Source: Papaver somniferum (taxonomy: Eukaryota; Streptophyta; Magnoliopsida; Ranunculales; Papaveraceae). From it: 64,000 nucleotides of DNA. Where the stretch lies: contig NC_039361.1 in the NCBI RefSeq assembly GCF_003573695.1, positions 88,120,149 to 88,184,148 on the forward strand, read 5' to 3'. Within the stretch, counting starts at the first letter, position 1; the number at the start of each line of letters is the position of its first letter. Made by a program: the position numbers and the translations under genes. Shown here in pieces: positions 23,492 through 34,471 of the stretch. The notes under the pieces were generated by a model. It had not been told where the DNA came from and ran no database searches. It saw only the letters and a list, made by a program, of their open reading frames with translations.

Positions 23492-23809
23492 ATAAGACAT
23501 TGACGTCATCGTATGAATGCTATTGTGATTATGTGTATGGGTATGGGTGAAGATTTCGGCCTAGGAAACAATGTTTACATTTGTTTAAAGGAAGTACATT
23601 CATGAACTTGTTTTATGAATCGAAAGGGAAATCGTCATGCTTATTGGTATTGTTATTCATTTCATATCTTTCGATTACCAATATGTGTGAGTTATTAGAA
23701 CCAATCAAAACTTGTTATGTATCTTGGTAAAACTAGTTACAATGCCTGACTTATCTATTGGTATGACTTTTATTACTGTAACCGATCCTAAGTAATCACA
23801 TAAGATGGT

Positions 23810-24095
23810 ATGATTGATATTTGTAATTGGTGTGACTGATCCTAGTAATTGGTGTAACCGATCATAGTAATTGGTGTGACCGATCACAAAATAGTGTGTA
23901 ATCGATCATTGTAATTGGTGTAACCAGTTCTGGTAATTGGTGTAACCGATCCTGGTAACTGGTGTGACCGATCACAAGTAATACCATGAGAATATAGTAA
24001 CCGGTCCTGGTAACTAACGTAACCGATTTGGTAACTGATGTAACTGGTTCCAGTACCCATATTAAGGTAGAACCGATCCTTGTGTTCGGTAGAAC
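23810..24095 (+). repeat. U3 tandem repeats of A1
   Basis: About ten units of 20-30 bp of the form AATTGGTGTAACCGATCATAGT, with variants GACCGATCAC, TAACCAGTTC and TAACCGGTCC. The AACCGATC core also marks the arrays in A2, A3, A5 and the inverted fragment at 27595, though unit length and filler differ. Confidence 0.78.
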
Positions 24096-24570
24096 CATAA
24101 ACCCATGATTAACGTATTGATATTTGATCAATCACATAGTTTTAGGAAATCAGATGAACCAGTTCTAACTTGTTTGGAAGGGTGGTATAATCGGTTCCAA
24201 GATTGTAAATATGAAAAGAGATTTACAAAGAAATAAGATGTCGACATACTTTGAACATGTTCAGTAACTCTTATCTTTTATTGTTCAAAGATATTCCTTA
24301 ATAACTCAAGGAGATCCCCGACTGAAATAAGTTGAGAATCTTTTAATTAAGGATGTTAATTTTATATGCTTTTAATTACCAAAAATTAAAATGCATATCT
24401 CTGGAAAATAAAAATTGGTAATGTGCATTTACTAGTTGGAGATTTTCTAGTAGGATTTCGATTAATTTTGGACAGAGCATTTCTAGGAATTGTGAAAACC
24501 GAATTTGGAATTTGTTGCATATCTTAAGAATATTCGGTTTTGGAAATTCCTTGGTGTCCAAACTTCCTTG

Positions 24571-24580
24571 TCTATAAATA
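24571..24580 (+). promoter_or_regulatory. TATA box of LTR-A
   Basis: TCTATAAATACTC is followed by a conserved TTGCATTTC(C/G)AGCAAACTA block. The same pair occurs at 2096 and 33101 and, reversed, near 47810. It is the likely LTR-A promoter. Confidence 0.6.
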
Positions 24581-25889
24581 CTCAATTTTGCATTTCGAGC
24601 AAACTATCCTAAGAGCCAGCAAAACTACCTAGTTGTGTTGTTACTGGCGGAGCCGTCTATTCGGAGAGGAAAGTACCCTAATTAGGCGAAATCTCTTACG
24701 ACCACTCGTTTAAAGACTTCTGCGGGATCAAGAAGCTCTACTAGTACCGTTGGTGGGAAAATAAATAATTGCAGTATTATTAGTTTTCGATTTAATTTGA
24801 TTGACTAACGGTTGTTGAACTTTGATTGCACCTAGTTTGTTTATTCTTGAGAATCTTCTCTTCTGATATAAGATTCATTTAAACTAGATTGAAGTGTCGA
24901 CGAGATCTTTAGAACTATTTGTAGATCTAAAGACGTCTTGTGATAATTCATTGTTAACAGACTCCTTTTTGTGCGTGATTGATCACAAGTGATTCAAGTT
25001 GTGGTGTGCAGGTGTTTATTGAAGATTTAAGAAGATTTGATGACGAAAAATATTTCTTATTTGGTTTCATAATCTTTAGTGTGCACAAAACTTGATCGGC
25101 TGGGACCCAACTAAAATCGGTTTATCTTTGATAGATTTGATTGATTAGTTGCATAGATCGGCATCACTATATATATCTTGGTAGATCCTATATTTGATTG
25201 CAAAATATAAACTCTGCTACTTTGGTAGTTGTTGGATAGATAGATCTAAACCCGACAAAAGATTTTATTGGACTAAACAGAAGAGCCTTTGTCTAACTCA
25301 TATCACCGAGATTGAATAGAGTTGTTACCGAACAGAATTGTTGTTCCTTTACTGTTTGGAATACGAACTAAAGGAATTGTTCCAGTGCGTGCACTTATTG
25401 GATGTCGGAAGCGCAGGTATACTGAAGAAACTAGGTGAACTATAGGTTTAATTTCTTGGTCTCAAATATTCGAAGTTGGTTTGATTTTGTATAACGGCTT
25501 AATTCTGAGAGTATTCAATTATGGACTAGGTCCCGGAGTTTTTCTGCATTTGCGGTTTCCTCGTTAACAAAATCTTGTTGTGTCATTTACTTTTGTTTTC
25601 CTCAATTATAATTGTTGTTATTATAATTTAAAGTAAATTACACAAAGGTTAACTCTGTATTAATTGATAGTGATCCTATAGAGTTGGGTTAAGTCTGAAC
25701 CTATTATCAAGTAATCACACTTTGATTGTTGTATTGTCTTGATATCGTATCCATTGACGATCACACAAAGTGTGAATACCGATTCGTTGTATTGTCTCGA
25801 CTCAGTCCATAGACAATTACTTTCGGTAAGAGGACTTATATGTGGAAAGGTTTAAGATTGTCGTATATTTGGGTACCCTCGTCTTTTCA

Positions 25890-27403
25890 ACCTTGTTATC
25901 TGAATTCTGTAGCAATTGAAGTCGTTCCATCACAGTAATTCTGTTTCTGAAAAGTAATTCTTCCATGGAATTTGCAGGTTCTACTTCCTTTTTTTGTTAT
26001 CAATAATAACCACCTGAGTTGAATCTGCAAATATGTTTTCTCATTGGTTTAGTAATATATAATATTAGGATGAATACTTTTTGCAATCATATTTATATGC
26101 ACATATACTTACTTTGACTTCATTTCTTGAAATTCTGGTATGTCAAGATCCACATATACTGTGGTCGACTTTGATGTCTTCAAGAAATAGTTATCTGAGG
26201 CATTATTTATGTTAGTATAGGAAGCATCATATTTTTATACCAAAAATAATATTTACATATTTTAGTTTTGATTACCTCCAATTTTTTGCACTGTTAGACC
26301 TGTTACTATCACTATCACATTTTGACATTCCCTGATTGTTTTTGCATTATGGATGGGTTGCCTGTGTTTCCACATAAAGTTATTGTCATATATGTGCCCT
26401 TTTGATTCTCTTTTGTAATATCAGTTTTTATGGCATCTACATTTGACTTCTTTCGATTTATTTCGGGTCATTTTGCCATTCATATTTTTCCTATGATATC
26501 CGCAAAAAAAACATAACTTACCTAATAAGTTTATTTTTATAATCCAGGTTATAAACTGATAATGATTTGATAACTGCGTATAATAGTGTTACCTATAGTG
26601 TAGGTTGTATCCCCACATTTTTTCTATAGTTGATCTAGGTTATCTAGTTCAGTGAAGATGAATTTGTAAGTTGGGATGTTTTCGATCTCTTCAGTTTCTA
26701 CTTTCACATTCGTGAAAGTGTTGAAATAGATCCTTAAAGTCGAAGGCAGTGGTCTATAACCTTTTGACGATTCAATGATTGAGAAAAACTTCAGTGATAT
26801 CACATTTTGCTCTCTTAGTTTGTCACTGTGTATGGAAAACAGGGCTGGTTTGAGCTCGCATTGGATTTGCTCTCCCTGATATTAGAAATATTGGAATGGT
26901 AATATGATATTTTTGTTTAACAAAGAAATACACAAAAATGTATGCGAAAAAGAGATACATTGCCAACTTAATAAATAAAATATTAAGTATTTCAGCTATA
27001 CATAAAAAAGCTTGAACAAATTGGATGGCCATAAAACAGTGAGCACATAAAACATCAATACATAATTACATATACTAAAATATCTACCCTGCAAACTAAG
27101 AGGTATATGTAATATTATTACACTTTCATTACATTATTACGATTCCATAATGGTGTATTTTTTCTACAAAAAACTTAGTGACAAAATCAGCGATATTTAA
27201 TGAAATCAAAATCATTAAAAACCTCAAAGGAATGTTATACTTACAGTTCAATCCATTAAAATCATGTAGTAGTATTAAAGCTTTCCTTTATTTATATCCA
27301 TGTCTTCCCATGCACGCAGAATCCTAAGTTTTCCAGAGATTTTAATTTCTCTCACACTCATGTGACATAAATCTGGAAGATGTTGGATAGTTGGCCTAGC
27401 CAT
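25890..27403 (-). pseudogene. RPA70-like single-strand DNA-binding protein pseudogene
   Basis: Five exon-like blocks on the minus strand fit the RPA large subunit. Exon 1 (27403-27245) has MARPTIQHLPDL…KISGKLRILRAWED and MILMD. Exon 2 (26875-26593) has GEQIQCELKPALF…SLKFFSIIES…YRPLPSTLRIYFNT…IPTYKFIF, the first OB fold (DBD-A). Exon 3 (about 26500-26276) has DIIGKI, MTITLCGN and VIVIVTGLTVQKIG, the second OB fold. Exon 4 (26194-26113) has TTVYVDLDIPEF. Exon 5 (26036 down) has NRITVMERLQLL. GT/AG borders flank most introns. In-frame stops and a lost acceptor before exon 3 show decay. The C-terminal zinc-binding part is cut off by the A1 LTR end. Such genes are numerous in plants and are also carried by Helitrons. 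Retained introns exclude a processed copy. No Helitron ends or helicase were seen. Confidence 0.75.
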
Positions 27404-27429
27404 TTTTCCTGTATAATGACATGATATTT

Positions 27430-27915
27430 GTGAATTTTTATTTCTCATCTTAGTCCAAGAATAAAAGTATACATGTACTCGTTCAAATATGTCGATATCT
27501 ATAAGCTTCTCAACTTGACAAACCCAAAACCCAAATTCACACACACCATGAAGAAATATGTGAACCATGGATATTGGTTTTGTACATGGAACCGTTTAAA
27601 CCATCACTCCAAAATATGTTGTGACCTGTTATAACATGATTCCTAATACATGTTGTCATCGGATACACCTTGCTCCACAAAGTAGCTTGTTACCGTTACA
27701 CCTTGCTTCTCGAGTTAGCTTGTGATCGGTTACACCTTGCTTCCCAAAGGTAGCTTGTGATCGACTATAACTAACTTCCCAACTCATCTTGTGACCGGTT
27801 ATACCTTGGTTCCAAAAGTAACTTGTGACCGGTTACAACTTGCATTCCAATATATCTTGTGATCGGTAACACCTTGATTTTCAATGTTTCTCATGACCGA
27901 TTACAACTAGCTATA
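27430..27915 (-). mobile_element. Inverted LTR-A fragment
   Basis: In minus-strand reading this matches A3 LTR positions 32440-32900. The CCGGTCACAAGC-type tandem repeats (27595-27915) are followed by TTCACATATTTCTTCATGGTG and ATCGACATATTTGAAC. It is fused to RPA-like sequence at about 27430 and to element E at 27915. No LTR ends are present. Confidence 0.78.
27595..27915 (-). repeat. U3 tandem repeats in inverted LTR-A fragment
   Basis: About seven units of about 40 bp read, on the minus strand, AAGGTGTAACCGGTCACAAG with variants. They are closest to the A3 array at 32440-32765. Confidence 0.75.
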
Positions 27916-29138
27916 TTAGTTCCCATGGATTCTGCATTCCACGCTTGTTTAGGCGACGGAGACGGAGAGAACCTTCTCTTTGTATTGTTAATAAATGTTG
28001 ATGTTTGAAAACGAGCCTTATATATATATTTATTTTATTTTTGGCTCAGTATTCTGAGTTTAGGCGACAATTGTCTATGGGGATTTTATATACTCCACCA
28101 ATAATTACATCTTTTTTATAACATCATGGTTGTACTAGTATCTCACCAGAAAGTAATTCGGAAATCATTGATTACGAGAAATTTTCCAATGACTACCATG
28201 CTATCTGAGTTTTTCATTCAATTATGAACGTATATATAATTAAGGATTCTAGAACGATAGATAGGGAATCAAGCTATAGCCGTAAGAACTGTTTCAACCA
28301 AAAAAGGTTTAGGTCATCCTAAATAGCTCATAATTAACTCCAAAAGATGAAGTCTCAAGTATGCAAGAAATCAAAGAGTATTTTTTTATATAAAATTAAT
28401 ATTTATAATCATATGAAATCCAAACATGCTTAACTACTCCCCCACACATAATCTGAACATTGTCCTCAATGTTCAAAACCGAAAATTAAGATTTCTGACG
28501 TAACAGCCTGGAAAAACTCGAAAACTGTACAAATGGGTAGGGAACTAGGAAAAACATAATAAACGAAAATTGTTCGCCTATATATTTTCTATGGTGTGTC
28601 AAAAGGTCACAGTGTTTTGATAAACGATCAAAAGGTTATGGCCTCCGAACTGACAGACATGCAATCTGAAAAAATTCTGGAAAAATAGCGAAACTCAGAT
28701 GTCAAGGCCTATCTCTCAAACTTAACAGACTCATAATTCAGATTTTATTTTTACAAAAGAAATGTGAGTCTGTCCTCTTTAAAATTTGGGGTCAACCACT
28801 CAAATCGGACTCCGTATGAAGTCTCTAGAGCTGTTTTGGTGACAAGCACGCAGTCAGAATTTTCTGACGAGAATATTATTCGTCAAAACTTTCATTATAG
28901 ATATAGAACTTTGTAAAAGATGAGAATGCAAGATATGATATACAAAATTAAAAATTAAGAGGGATATAGATAAAAAACCGATGGTTTCCTCCCATGTAGC
29001 GCTTGGTTTAACGTCGTCAGCCCAACGTTATTGTTATCGTCCGTACACCATTAACCTGAAAATTTGGTAATCCTTTCAAATAATAATATGCAGTTCAAAT
29101 AACATCTTCACAAAAACATTAGCAAAAGATATAAATAT
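27916..29138 (-). other. E 3' noncoding region
   Basis: No gene is present. In minus-strand reading it holds CTGACGACGTTAAACCAAGCGC…GGGAGGAAACC (about 28980-29025) and then CATTGAGGACAATGTTCAG…TGTGGGGGAG (about 28438-28475). C and D carry the same two motifs in the same order after their ORFs, so they mark the family's 3' untranslated region. Confidence 0.7.
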
Positions 29139-30390
29139 TTAACCTATCATTTTATTGAAGTTTCCCCTACACTTAGTTCTTTCTACACTCGGAAGTGGAT
29201 AAAGAACATAAAATTCAGAAACTTCAAAGGGTTCCTCAACTTGGTGAACCTGCATAATACTTGAATCAAACACATCAAGTGGTGGATACTTGGAAGCAAA
29301 ATAATCCGCTAAAACTTTGTAATCACACAACTCAAATCCTAAGTGAGGTATTTTCTTAAAAGTTGGGTTACCAACTCTTTGAGAAACTACTTCGATTAGA
29401 GGAAAATGATCAATAGATATAGAATTAAGCAAAGGTTTAAACAAACCTTGTACGTGATCTTCATCGTTTTTAATTAACTCCAGTGAATTATTATTATCAC
29501 ATGTATATCGTGGTCCTCTACCAAATTTCTTAAATGCCATTCTTCATTAGTGTCTACTTCTATCAAAATCTCAGCATTATTATAATCCTTGGCAAGCTCA
29601 ATTGGATCTTCCACGGGTTTAATAAATTTGGTTTCATTCTTAATCTCCATATCTTCAATAATCTCGTCATCAGAATCAGAATCTTCCCCTAAAAAGTCTA
29701 GCTCATTGATACAACTCATAATATCTCCGTTTGAGTACGTTGCACCATTTATAACAATAGATATGTCATACCCAATCTCCTCTTTTCGAATATGCGAATG
29801 ATCTTTATTATGATCTGGAGTTGGAATAATCGTATCATTGTTGCAAGGAATTTCGAGAGGTTGTTCATCTTCATCAGAATCGTTGTCAAGCTCAAAATCG
29901 TCAACATCCCAACGACGTTCGAATTCCATGTCTATGGCCTTGTTAATTTCGTCAAGAGTCTCTTGTGATGCATCGGCTTTTTCAAGCTGCTCGTGTTTCT
30001 TAAAAAGTTTTCTGACATTAACACGCTTTCCACCATTATGCACCATTTCCTCTTTTGGAAAGAGTGAAGGAAAAAAACGATAAAGAGGAGTAGGTCTTGA
30101 TTCAATATCATAACTTTTTAGTTTCAAACTCTCTGTCATCTGCACATTACTTGAAAAAAATTGATCAGAAGCATAATTATCCTTCCATCCTCGTGATTGT
30201 TCACTTACATGCCCGTCATAAGGTTGTTGACATGTATGAGAATATCCATAAGGTTCCGTGGAATATTGATCATAGCCAAAAGATTGGTTTTGATTATACC
30301 CATAGGATGGTTGGTAGTTGTCATACGTATGATATTGAAAACCATATGGATTAATTGTGCTCCGTACATGTTGTTTCCGTTAGGAAACAT
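29139..30390 (-). pseudogene. E gag-like protein with Tyr/Gln-rich N-terminus, frameshifted
   Basis: It opens at the ATG at 30390 (MFPNGNNMYG). A shift near 30365 leads to a Tyr/Gln/Asn/Gly-rich segment (PYGFQYHTYDNYQPSYGYNQ) resembling the N-terminus of the D protein (58249). Then comes MTESLKLKSYDIESRPTPLYRFFPSLFPKE, a Lys/Glu-rich helix, very acidic stretches (DNDSDEDEQ, GEDSDSDDEIIED) and, after another shift near 29500, a C-terminal part with LGFELCDYKVLADYFASKYP, ending at 29139. I do not recognise a catalytic domain. Position after the primer site suggests a structural protein, but there is no zinc knuckle and the assignment is inference. Confidence 0.6.
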
Positions 30391-30466
30391 GATGACTCAT
30401 AAGAGAAACACGAAAAATATAATAAAAATAAAAAAAAGCCAAACAAATAACAAATCAATTAGAAAC

Positions 30467-30487
30467 TGCTCCCCAGCAGCGATGCCA
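30467..30487 (-). other. Primer-binding site of E
   Basis: In minus-strand reading, TGGCATCGCTGCTGGGGAGCA follows the LTR by about nine bases. It is a variant of the TGGCGCCGNTGCCGGGGA site typical of Athila/Tat-type plant elements and corresponds to the D site at 57210. Confidence 0.7.
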
Positions 30488-30496
30488 AAATTTATA

Positions 30497-32053
30497 TGGG
30501 TTGTCGTAGTTTTTTTTTTTTTTGCTAGGTCAAATATGGGCTGTCGTAGGCTCAACAAATTAATCAAGAAATTTCCTACTAATTAACTGGTAATATAACG
30601 GTAGTAAGGATTGTTCCCACAAAGAGATGTGTAATTGATAGGTTATCTGTATCAGCAAAATAAAATAACAAAGGGGGGTTTGTTTGATTAAAGTAAATAA
30701 AAAGATAATAATAATAGAAAGAGATGATTAAGGAATCCTTCACCGTTACCAGGCGTTAACAGGATTAGAATACTTTTTTTTATCTTCCGTTAGAACCATT
30801 CATCGCCAACCGTAGAATAGCAGTTAGAGAAGTGTTATTCCAAAAGTTCCTTATGTAACCGGATATCGAAGCGCTCGCTTATCAAGTTCTATCTAACCGA
30901 ACCAACAAGTAGTAGCGCACTCAAGGTGTAACCCAATCAGAAGCTTTAGGTTATGTGAATTTAGGTTGATCCTAGCAGTTAGACTCTTAGCACAAGGTCC
31001 ACTTACTAGCGTTGTCTTCACACACGATTTCTCCATAGAATCCCTCTGAGAGGTCTCACGTTCTCTACTTGTGTAGGAGGTGCACGACAATTACGGATCA
31101 CTCCAACTCTCTACTAGCAATAGAATGATCAATAGAATAATCCAATTGTACACTTGAACAATCTAGAAATCAATCATAAACCTTAAATATAGTGAAAACA
31201 AACGGTGATGATTAAAAACTCAAATAGTTTGTATTACTAATAAATATTCACGGTTAGAACATTAAATTCATCCTTAATCAACAAAGGATTAGCTACTCAT
31301 ATTACAAAAAAGATGAAGAAGATGAATATTGGTGGTTTCCTCCTAAAGGGGTTAACCCTAGGTTTTTGATGTAGAATATACTCTAGCTTGTGATATGATA
31401 TATAATAATATTGATGAAAGGCCTAATACCTATTTATATATGTTAACAACTCTTGGCCTCCAAGTATCTTGGTCGGTTCCGAAAACCGACCTAAAAAGTA
31501 GTAAGGAAAACCCTAAAAACGGTTTGCGGACTTTAGCCTTCATGGTACATGTACGAAGTATGAATACCCTCCTTTAAGAAAGTTTCCAGGAACTTTTTGG
31601 TTTGAAAACCATTATGCAAACTCTTTAGTCCATGATATCATAGTTCACATACCGGTATGCAAATCATATTATCTTCGGTATTCGATAAACTTGTTTTCCC
31701 CATAAATTCTTCGTCCAAACTCGGAAGGACCTCATTCTGTTTGCATTCTTTTTATAATTGAATTCTCTTCAAGATGGTGATGATAATTCCTTAATTTGAA
31801 CGAGTTAAAATTGGTATTCAACTCATCTCTTGATTTTGAGCATCTTTGCTCCGTTTCGTCGCACTTCATCCACTTCTCTTCGATGCAATACTTCTCTTCT
31901 TAGATCATTTTAGCACTTGTAGCTCCTTTTTGGATGATTCACCTAATAGATACAAATAAGGGAAAACGAGAGTAATAACAAGAATACATGCAAGAATTAT
32001 AGCTAAAAAAAGTATGGAATGGATACTAAAATCATTGAATTATGCACTTATCA
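30497..32053 (-). mobile_element. E 5' LTR
   Basis: In minus-strand reading it starts TGATAAGTGCATAATTC at 32053, next to LTR-A sequence, and ends beside the primer site. A T-rich insertion with a duplicated ATATGGG(C/T)TGTCGTAG lies at its left end (30494-30555). A minus-strand TATA box (CATATATAAATAGG) lies at 31431-31443. It matches the E2 fragment at 52299-53452 in the same orientation. The 65-codon frame at 30893-31090 lies inside it and is not a gene. Confidence 0.8.
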
Positions 32054-32108
32054 TTTTCATTCCTAACGTATCTTTCAAGTCGTATTATATTGAAAACATA
32101 GTGTGAGA

Positions 32109-32110
<2 letters not shown>

Positions 32111-32139
<29 letters not shown>

Positions 32140-32140
32140 A
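32111..32140. repeat. (TA)n microsatellite
   Basis: An uninterrupted AT dinucleotide run of about 30 bp inside the A3 LTR. It is absent at the same place in the A1, A2 and A5 LTRs, so it expanded in this copy. Confidence 0.9.
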
Positions 32141-32439
32141 CACCCTAATGTTAGACTTGGTCATAGCATTATGATCAAAGTATCAAGGAATTATATTGAA
32201 TTACGAAGTATACCGCTTATCTTTTGAACTTCGTAAATATGACATCAACATAATTTATGTATTTAGTTACTTTATTATGTGTACGATATAGGTATGATTT
32301 CATCCTAGAAAACTATATATTATTACTTGGTTTAAGGAAGTAGATGTATGAACTTGTTTCATAACCGAAAGAGAAATCATGAGTGTGTTGGTCCGGTTCT
32401 TTGTTGAATATCATCTGGATGACCAATACAAGATGAAAA

Positions 32440-32765
32440 GGTAGAACCTATCTTGACTTATATTGAGAATCAAGGTATAACCGGTCATAGCCTATAGTAT
32501 GTAGAAAGGTGTAACCGGTCACAAGCTAATTTGTAAAGCAAGGTGTAATCGGTCACAAGCTACATTGGGAAGTAAGTATAATCGGTCACAAGCTATATTG
32601 GGAAGCAAGGTGTAACCGATCACAAGCTACTTTTTGAATTAATGTGTAACCGATTACAAGCTACATTGGGAAGCATGGTGTGACCAGTCACAACCTATCT
32701 TGGGGAGCATGGTATAACCGATCATAACTTATATTGTGAGTCATGGTATAACCAGTCCCAAGAGC
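32440..32765 (+). repeat. U3 tandem repeats of A3
   Basis: About eight units of about 40 bp, for example GGTGTAACCGGTCACAAGCT followed by an ACATTGGGAAGCAA-like filler. The core alternates between CCGGTC and CCGATC. Confidence 0.8.
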
Positions 32766-34391
32766 TAAACCGAGTTTCCAAAGTTCACACATTTCTTCAT
32801 GTTGTGTGTGAATTAGGAATTAGGCTTTGCTAAGATAAGAAACTTCTAGATGTCGACAATATTTGAACACGTACACAACTCTTATCATTTATTATTCAAA
32901 GATATTCCTTAATGCTCAATGTGATCCTAAACCGAAATATTGAAAAGCATTTAATGATGATTTTCAAATATATATGTTGTAATCATAAATATTGTTTGGC
33001 ATTTAATTGGAAATAGGAAAACCGAAATGAGGCATTTTAATGAATATCTTCAGAATATTTTCAGTTTTGGAATTTTCTTGTAGTGCAAACAATCTTGGTT
33101 AATAAATACTTGAGTTTTCATTTCTTGCAAACTACCCTAAGAGCCGGGCAAACTTCATTCGTGTTGTTTCTGGTGGAGCCGTCTATCCATAAAAAAAAGT
33201 ACCCTAATTGGGCGAAATCTCTTACAACCGCTCGTTTAAAGATTTCCGTGGGATCAATAAGCTCTACGATTACCGTTGGTGGGAAACTTGATAACTGCAT
33301 TGTTATTTTAATTTTATATTATTGACTTGATTGACTAACGATTGTTGAAACTTTGATTGCATCTAGTTTGATTATTCTTGAGAGCCTTATGTTCTGAAAT
33401 AAGGGTCACTCAAACTAGATCAAAGTATCGACGAGATATTTAGAAACATTTGTGGATCTAAAGACATCTTCTGATAATGCATTGTTAACAGACTACGTTC
33501 AGTGTATGATTGATCACAAGAGGATTCAAGTTTGTGTTGTGCAGTTTATTGAGAAGACAATTGATGATTTCAAGATGAAAAAGGCTTTGTTATTAGTTTC
33601 CGTATCTTGTGAACTTGTGCACACATCTTGATCAGTTGGGATCTGACTAAGATTAGATTTAGCTTTGATAGATTTGATCATATAGTTGTATTGATCGACA
33701 ATTATCATTTGGTGGTTTTCTATGATTTGATAGTTGTGAATCTAGATCCGAAATTTCAGATTTGGATTGATCATACCCGACAAAGGAGTTTATTAGTTTA
33801 AATGGAAGAGCCTTTGTCAACAACTCAAAACTATCTTTTTTACCAAAGATTGAATAAAGTGGTTACCAAACAGATTCATTCCTTTGTTGTTTGGAATACG
33901 ATCAAAAGGAGTAAAGCAACTTGAGATAGTGACTTCTGTCTTGAGATTCACGTGCGTGACCAAATGATCGAAGACGCAGGGATACTGAGGAAACTAAGTA
34001 TCTAGGGGTAGTCTACTTGGTCTCAACTATAAGAAGTTGGCATTATATTTTGTATAACGAATTAATTATGAGAGTATTAAAAATTGGACTAGATCACGGG
34101 GTTTCTGTAAATTTGCGGCTTCCTCGTTAACAAAATATTGTTGTGTCATTTACTTTACTTCCACATTATAATAATCTAATTATAATAAAGTAAATTACAC
34201 TTGTACATTAACCCGAATTACTTGAAACTGATCCTAATAGTCAATCTGTTTTATTATTTTAACTATTGTCAAGTAAATTGCTTGTTGTCGTATTGTCTCG
34301 ACCTCGTCCATAGACAATCACACAAGGTACATGACTTATAGGTTGATATTTGAAATATTATGGTGTATTTGGGTACCCTCGTCTTTTCAAT

Positions 34392-34406
34392 TGGTATCAG
34401 AGCAGG
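34392..34406 (+). other. Primer-binding site of A3
   Basis: TGGTATCAGAGCAGG lies two bases after the LTR end and is a perfect initiator Met-tRNA complement. Confidence 0.92.
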
Positions 34407-34471
34407 AAAACACAAAAAGATCTAACAACTTGTGTTTGGTGCGATCCAAACTATAAGACTGGAATCTAAAA

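Larger units (their letters stand above)
23497..25889 (+). mobile_element. A1 3' LTR, second segment
   Basis: It continues the LTR broken at 7688 and ends GGGTACCCTCGTCTTTTCA at 25889, next to the RPA-like pseudogene. It contains U3 tandem repeats (23810-24095), a TATA box at 24571, and the shared R/U5 block at about 25495-25570. No gene is present. Confidence 0.9.
27916..32053 (-). mobile_element. Element E, truncated D-related retrotransposon
   Basis: From right to left: a complete-looking 5' LTR (30497-32053), primer site, a broken gag-like ORF, the GGGAGGAAACC and GAGGACAATGTT noncoding motifs, and a 3' region cut off at 27916 before any 3' LTR. It shares with element C the stretch CGTCGCCTAAACAAGCGTGG (27940-27960 reversed, and 43757). 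Polymerase and integrase are missing. Confidence 0.75.
32054..34389 (+). mobile_element. A3 5' LTR, right part
   Basis: It begins TTTTCATTCCTAACGTATC, equivalent to about position 250 of the LTR, directly after the E LTR. It ends GTACCCTCGTCTTTTCA at 34389. It contains a (TA)n tract, CCGGTCACAAGC-type U3 repeats (32440-32765), a TATA-like AATAAATACTTGAG near 33101, and the R/U5 block near 34060-34135. No gene is present. Confidence 0.88.

Noticed and set aside
25890..27403. Helitron with RPA and helicase
   Set aside because: RPA-like exons are visible, but no Rep/helicase motif, TC start or CTRR hairpin end was found, so only an RPA-like pseudogene is claimed.
29589..30083. Serine-rich plus-strand frames
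   Set aside because: Antisense to the acidic Asp/Glu stretches of the E gag-like ORF, which read as poly-Ser on the other strand.
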